A DNA stretch of 64,000 nt from Asanoa ishikariensis (GTDB lineage: Bacteria > Actinomycetota > Actinomycetes > Mycobacteriales > Micromonosporaceae), in the NCBI RefSeq assembly GCF_900107455.1, contig NZ_FNQB01000007.1:1-64000 (forward strand), read 5' to 3'. Below, piece by piece: positions 59,892 through 64,000 of this stretch. Both the position numbers and the translations under genes were made by a program. Positions within the stretch are counted from its first letter, which is position 1. Each line of letters opens with the position of its first letter. The notes under the pieces were generated by a model, which saw only the letters and a program-made list of their open reading frames with translations, did no database searches and was not told where the DNA came from.

Positions 59892-62672
59892 CTATCGGGC
59901 GCGTGGGACTCCGGCCGAGCGCAACCGGGTCCGCAGGTCCGCAGCCACCTGGTCGGTCGATCCGTCGAGCACCGCGAGCGCTTCTGACCACGCGGCCCGC
60001 GCGCTCGCCGCGTCGCCGGCCTCGGCCCGGGCGTCGCCGAGATCGGTCAACACCTCGGCCAACGCGGCGTGGGTGGCGAGGCGCCGATAGCAACTCGCCG
60101 CCCGCTCCCAGCTCGCCACCGCCCGATCCCGGTCACCGACCTGCCGATGCGCCTTGCCGATCAGCACCCAGCTATAGCCGACGCCCTGGACGTCTCCGAT
60201 CGCCTCCGACAGCGCGAGCGTCTCGTGCAGCAGGTCGATGCCCTCCGCCACCCGCCCCGACGCCGCCGTGCTGCCCGCGATGACCCGTCTGACCCGGACC
60301 TGGTCGCGCTTCTGGTCGACCGACTCCAGCAGGGCAAGCGCGCGGCGGCCGTGTGCGATGGCGTCGTCGTGGCGGTTCTGCTCGGCGCGGACGTAGGCGC
60401 GGTTCAGTTCGATGATCGCCAACTCGTGCTGGTTCCCGAGCGGCGAGGCCAGTTCCTCGGCGCGCGCCAGCCACGCCATCGCGCCGTCCAGGTCGTGCGC
60501 CACGAACAGCGCGCCGGCCAGGCTGCGGGACAACCGCGCCTCGACTTCGACGTCACCGCTGGCCGTCGCGGTGGCCAGACCGCGCCGCATGATGGCGGCC
60601 CACTCCGGCGTGCGGCCGGTGAAATGCAGGAAGTTCTGCATCGTCAGCGCGATGTGCGTGGCCACCGCGGAGGCACCGTGGGCTGCCGCCAATGAGATGA
60701 CCGCGGTCAGCACCCGCCGCTCGACGGCGAACCACGCCATCGCCTCCTCCGACCCGGCCAGCGGTTCGGGTGTCACCCCGGCCTCGGGGCCGGGTGGCCG
60801 GCGCGCGGGCAGTTGCGGCTCCATCAGCAGGTGAGCGGCGTGCGCGGTGGACCGGTAGTGGTCGAACATCCGCGCCAGGGCGGCTTCCCGGTCCCGCGGC
60901 GCGTCTTCCTCGTCGCTGAGCCCGGCCGCGTACGCCCGGAGCAGATCGTGCAGGTGGTAGCGGCCCGACCGCTTCTGGACGAGGACGTGCGCCGTCAGCT
61001 CGGCCAGCAGCGCCCGCCCGGCGCGCGGATCGAGTCCGGCCAGGCTCGCCGCCGCGGCGTCTGACACGTCAGGGCCCGGGTGCAGCGACAGGAGCCGGAA
61101 CATCCGTTGTGCCACCGGGGTGAGCGCCCGGTACGACCAGGAGAACACCGCGGGCAAATCGGCGTCGAAGCTGTCGAGGCGTTCGCGGGAAAGGGTCAAC
61201 TCGGCGGCGATCTCCGCGAGTGGGGTCTCCGGCATGGCCGCCGCCCGCGCCGCGACGACGGCCAACGCCAGCGGGAGGCGGCCGCAGCGCTCGATGATCT
61301 CCGCCACCGCGGCGGGTTCGCGCGCCATCCGGTCGGCACCGAGGCGCCGGGTCAGGCCGTCCCGGGCCTCGTCGGCGGCGGGCAGGTCCAACGGCACCGG
61401 ATGCGCGCCGCCGGTGGTGATCAGGCCGGTGATCCGGTTGCGGCTGGTGACGATCGCCAGGCTGCCCGGCGCGCTCGGCAGCAGGTGCCGGATCTGCTCG
61501 AAGTCACGGCAGTTGTCGAGCACCACCAGCACCCGACGGTCGGCGAGAATGCTGCGGTACAGCCCGGCGAGCGCGTGCAACTCGGCCGGCAGCGTCTCCT
61601 GCGGCACGCCCAGCGAGCTCAGGAAACCGCGCAGCGCCTCCGTGGCGGTCATCACGAGGCCTTGCGCGGCGAACCCGCGCAGGTCGGCGTAGAGCTGCCC
61701 GTCGGGATAGGCGGGGGCCAGCCGATGCCCCAGATGCACCGCCAGGGTCGTCTTGCCGACGCCGGGCATGCCGTCGACGGCGAGCGCCACCGTGTCCCGC
61801 CCGAGCCGCCGATCATCGTCCAAAAGGGACTGAGCCCGGGCCAGCACGTCGTCTCGCCCGCTGAAGAAGGGATGATCCGGCGGAAGCTGGGCCGGCGTGG
61901 GCATCGTGGGCTCCGCACTCTTGTCGCCCTGGTGCAGCAGCCGGTCGTACGCGTCGAGCAGCTCTGGACCGGGGCTGATGCCCAGTTCGTCGCGGAGCCG
62001 CCGGCGGACGACCTGGAACAGCACGATCGCCTCCGCCTGCCGGCTGTCGGCCGCGAGAGCCGACAGCAGCCGGGCCTGCAGCGCCTCGTCCAGCGGGTGC
62101 ACGGCGGCCGCCTGGCGCAGGGCCGGCAGGACCAGCCTGACGTGCCCGCCGCGCAGGGCGATGTCGGCGGCGTCCCGGACGGCCTGGGCGCGCTCGGCCT
62201 CGATGGCGACGAACGCGGGATGGGTACGCGCGACGGGCTCCAACCCGGCCGCGCAGTGCCCGTTCCACAACGCGAACGCCTCGGCGTACAGGCGGACCGC
62301 CTCGCCCGCCTCCTCCGACTGCCGCGCCCGCCCGACCAGAGCACGGAAGCGCAGCAGGTCCAGCGACTCCTCGGTGACCCGCAAGCGGTAGCCACCACCG
62401 TGCCGCAAGAGGTAAGCGCCGGCCGAGCGGACGGGCAGGTCGGGCTCGATCAGGCGGCGCAGCGTGCCGATGTAGCGGTGCACGACGTTGACCGCGCTGC
62501 TCGGCGGATCGTCTTCCCACACGGTGTCGACGAGGTCGGCCAGGCTGACCACCGACCCCGCCCCGGCCAGCAACAGCGCCAGCACGAGCCGCTGCTGGCG
62601 ACCGCCGAGGTCGAGGTCGGCCGGGTCCCGCCGGGCTCGCACGGGACCCAGGATGGTGAAGCGCACAGTCAC
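59892..62672 (-). CDS. SARP/BTAD - NB-ARC - TPR transcriptional regulator (AfsR-like)
   Basis: 926 residues from GTG 62672 (GGGGGA upstream). Layout: OmpR-like winged helix (1-95, FTILGPVRARRDPADLDLGG), bacterial transcriptional activation domain (about 100-245, ending LRDELGISPGPELLDAYDRL), NB-ARC ATPase from about 275 with P-loop DGMPGVGKTTLA and ILADRRVLVVLDN, then TPR-like helices to the end (LAEVLTDLGDARAEAGDAAS). AfsR-like proteins switch on secondary metabolite genes or morphogenesis. No biosynthetic cluster is seen nearby; the target may be the sortase pair downstream or unlinked. Confidence 0.93.
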   Translation of the reverse strand: MTVRFTILGPVRARRDPADLDLGGRQQRLVLALLLAGAGSVVSLADLVDTVWEDDPPSSAVNVVHRYIGTLRRLIEPDLPVRSAGAYLLRHGGGYRLRVTEESLDLLRFRALVGRARQSEEAGEAVRLYAEAFALWNGHCAAGLEPVARTHPAFVAIEAERAQAVRDAADIALRGGHVRLVLPALRQAAAVHPLDEALQARLLSALAADSRQAEAIVLFQVVRRRLRDELGISPGPELLDAYDRLLHQGDKSAEPTMPTPAQLPPDHPFFSGRDDVLARAQSLLDDDRRLGRDTVALAVDGMPGVGKTTLAVHLGHRLAPAYPDGQLYADLRGFAAQGLVMTATEALRGFLSSLGVPQETLPAELHALAGLYRSILADRRVLVVLDNCRDFEQIRHLLPSAPGSLAIVTSRNRITGLITTGGAHPVPLDLPAADEARDGLTRRLGADRMAREPAAVAEIIERCGRLPLALAVVAARAAAMPETPLAEIAAELTLSRERLDSFDADLPAVFSWSYRALTPVAQRMFRLLSLHPGPDVSDAAAASLAGLDPRAGRALLAELTAHVLVQKRSGRYHLHDLLRAYAAGLSDEEDAPRDREAALARMFDHYRSTAHAAHLLMEPQLPARRPPGPEAGVTPEPLAGSEEAMAWFAVERRVLTAVISLAAAHGASAVATHIALTMQNFLHFTGRTPEWAAIMRRGLATATASGDVEVEARLSRSLAGALFVAHDLDGAMAWLARAEELASPLGNQHELAIIELNRAYVRAEQNRHDDAIAHGRRALALLESVDQKRDQVRVRRVIAGSTAASGRVAEGIDLLHETLALSEAIGDVQGVGYSWVLIGKAHRQVGDRDRAVASWERAASCYRRLATHAALAEVLTDLGDARAEAGDAASARAAWSEALAVLDGSTDQVAADLRTRLRSAGVPRAR

Positions 62673-62751
62673 GTCGTCCCCCTGCTCTTGAGGAACCTCT
62701 GGGGTTCACCAAGCAGAGACAGGCGACCGGTGCGGCTTGTGACACGACGAC

Positions 62752-62790
62752 GCGGCGGGTGACGAGGAGAACCTCCCCGCCACCCGCCGC
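62752..62790 (-). terminator. Hairpin terminator after the secreted hydrolase gene
   Basis: GCGGCGGGT at 62752-62760 pairs with ACCCGCCGC at 62782-62790, and GAGG / CCTC nest inside. It starts 12 bases after the hydrolase stop at 62802 on the minus strand and isolates it from the SARP promoter region. Confidence 0.6.
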
Positions 62791-62801
62791 CGCCCCTTCA
62801 A

Positions 62802-63614
62802 TCAGGCGGTCTCGCGTGCGGCCCGCTCGATGAACGCCGCCGTCGGGCCGGGCCGGGACACGAAGACCGCGTGGGACGCGCCCTTGACGCTCTCCGTGAC
62901 CGCGTGCGCCCGATCGGCCATGAAGTGCTGGACCCGGGCTGGAATGTTCTTGTCAGCCTCGGCGATGAGCTGGTAGCTGGGGATGGTGTGCCAGGCCGGC
63001 TCCCCCGCCCCTTCGTTCAGCGCCGCCGCGGTGACCGGGCGCTGCGCCACGGCCATCAGGGCCGCGTCCTTCTTCGGCACGTCCGCGGCGAACTGGTCGG
63101 GGAACCGCTTCTGGTCGACGTAGAGGTCGACGTTGCCGTCCGGCAGCCCGACCGTCGTCAGCGTCTCCCCGAGGGTGCTGCCGGGGAACTTGCTCGACAG
63201 GTCGAACGCGCTCTCACCCTGCTCCGGCGAGAAGGCCGCGACGAAGACGAGCGCCTTGACGTCCGGGTCGCCGGTGGCGGCGGTCGAGATGACGCTGCCC
63301 CCGTACGAGTGTCCGACCAGGACGATCGGGCCGTCGATGGACTCCAGGAAGGCGCGGACGCTGGCCGCGTCGGAGGACACACCCCGCAACGGGTTCGCGG
63401 CCGCGACGACCGGGTAGCCGTCGTCCCGCAGGCGGCGGGTCACCTCGCTCCAGCCGCTGGAGTCGGCGAACGCGCCGTGCACGAGGACGACGGTCGGCTT
63501 CGCGGCACGGTCGCGGTTGGCCTCGGCGCCGCTGCCGATCGCCAGCACACCGCCGGCGGTGAGCAGGGCGGAGGCGGCCGCCGCGATGCCGAACAGGCGG
63601 AAGTTCTTGTTCAT
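62802..63614 (-). CDS. Secreted alpha/beta hydrolase
   Basis: 270 residues. An N-terminal hydrophobic segment (6-28) acts as signal peptide or anchor. The oxyanion loop is VVLVHGAFADSSGW, and the nucleophile Ser is in VLVGHSYGGSVI; the catalytic His is in VKGASHAVFVSRPG. The family is close to Streptomyces esterase/AB hydrolase_6 proteins of unknown substrate. The His segment with Ala-His-Ala-Val is typical. It is 25 bases downstream of a second hydrolase gene in the same direction, probably co-transcribed. Confidence 0.88.
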   Translation of the reverse strand: MNKNFRLFGIAAAASALLTAGGVLAIGSGAEANRDRAAKPTVVLVHGAFADSSGWSEVTRRLRDDGYPVVAAANPLRGVSSDAASVRAFLESIDGPIVLVGHSYGGSVISTAATGDPDVKALVFVAAFSPEQGESAFDLSSKFPGSTLGETLTTVGLPDGNVDLYVDQKRFPDQFAADVPKKDAALMAVAQRPVTAAALNEGAGEPAWHTIPSYQLIAEADKNIPARVQHFMADRAHAVTESVKGASHAVFVSRPGPTAAFIERAARETA

Positions 63615-63639
63615 GGGAAATGCTCCTTCGAAAGAGTCC

Positions 63640-64000
63640 TTAGCGGACGGTGAACGCGTAACGCAGAGCGCCGATCGCCTGCGCCGTGGCCGCGCGGGCG
63701 GCCCGGGTGTCCTTGAGCGGGTTGAGCATCATGAAGTCGTGGCAGATGCCGTCGTAGCGCACCGTCGTGACCGGCACCCCGGCGGCACGGAGCTTGGCCG
63801 CGTAGGCCTCTCCCTCGTCGCGCAGCACGTCAGCCTCGGCGACGACCACGAAGGCCGTCGGCAGGCCGCGCAGTTCCTCCGTGCTCGCGCGCAACGGCGA
63901 CGCCGTGAGCTCCCGGCGTACCGCGTCGTCCGGGGCGTAGTTGTCCCAGAACCAGGCCATCGCCTTGGCCGTCAGGTTGGTCCCCTCGGCGAACTCGACG
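63640..64000 (-). CDS. Alpha/beta hydrolase fold-3 esterase (partial, C-terminal part)
   Basis: About 120 C-terminal residues are visible; the gene continues past the right edge, since the frame is open to 64000 with coding pattern VEFAEGTNLTAKAMAWFWDN. An ATG at 63960 is internal and not the start. Family pieces: SPLRASTEELRGLPTAFVVVAEADVLRDEGEAYA with the catalytic Asp, and catalytic His in GICHDFMMLN. These are the late residues of HSL/fold-3 esterases. The nucleophile is outside the window. Confidence 0.85.
   Translation of the reverse strand, partial: VEFAEGTNLTAKAMAWFWDNYAPDDAVRRELTASPLRASTEELRGLPTAFVVVAEADVLRDEGEAYAAKLRAAGVPVTTVRYDGICHDFMMLNPLKDTRAARAATAQAIGALRYAFTVR

Overview
The window is high-GC DNA with third-codon GC bias, many GTG starts, actinobacterial ribosome-binding sites and actinobacterial families: LAL and SARP/BTAD regulators, class F sortase, VanW proteins and F420-type LLM oxidoreductases. 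It is most likely from a mycelial actinomycete, perhaps a Micromonosporales relative; that placement is an inference from gene content and style. I see no tRNA, rRNA, CRISPR array, transposase or phage gene. The window reads as ordinary chromosome, rich in small regulated operons.

Layout. 0-3.3 kb: high-affinity phosphate operon pstS-pstC-pstA-pstB (pstB cut by the window edge). 3.4-6.1 kb: a long ureohydrolase with guanidine-hydrolase-like signatures, divergent from a PLP decarboxylase. 6.1-12.1 kb: a four-gene operon (two atypical SDRs around a double-DUF427 protein, plus an alpha/beta hydrolase) facing a large LAL/LuxR regulator. 12.2-15.7 kb: a secreted peptidoglycan-binding protein, a decayed NTF2-alcohol dehydrogenase operon opposite a TetR gene, then msrB-msrA and an AMIN-like secreted protein. 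15.8-20.7 kb: a DMT transporter, a two-component system with a PepSY protein, and a nucleoside deoxyribosyltransferase-like pair. 20.9-23.7 kb: a TIR-membrane-WD40 protein. 23.7-27.8 kb: a tightly coupled four-gene redox operon (Fe-S, FAD, small unknown, LLM flavin/F420). 27.9-33.6 kb: an amber-interrupted DUF3103-like gene, VanW, GH43 arabinanase, YihY, SUKH-like and truncated haemoglobin genes. 33.7-39.6 kb: a CoA transferase and TetR facing an MFS exporter with two operators, then a NarL-type two-component system.

The centrepiece is 39.7-54.7 kb, an alpha-galactoside or galactan utilisation locus. A minus-strand operon carries three secreted DUF4832-type proteins, a GH4 alpha-galactosidase and an amidohydrolase. 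A divergent plus-strand operon carries a MalFG-type ABC importer, its lipoprotein binding protein, a GH36 alpha-galactosidase and then a ROK regulator. The same 25-bp bipartite element, ATTTTGT-N11-CGTATTA, lies in the divergent promoter region and again before the ROK gene, which ties both operons to one regulator. The DUF4832 proteins have no known activity, so they are the best candidate here for an undescribed enzyme or binding system.

54.7-64 kb: an AhpD-like protein, a Ser/Thr kinase with a repetitive tail whose frame is questionable, an aldo/keto reductase divergent from a TetR gene with palindromic operators, a class F sortase with an adjacent putative wall substrate, a SARP/BTAD-NB-ARC-TPR regulator, and two alpha/beta hydrolases (the last cut by the window edge).
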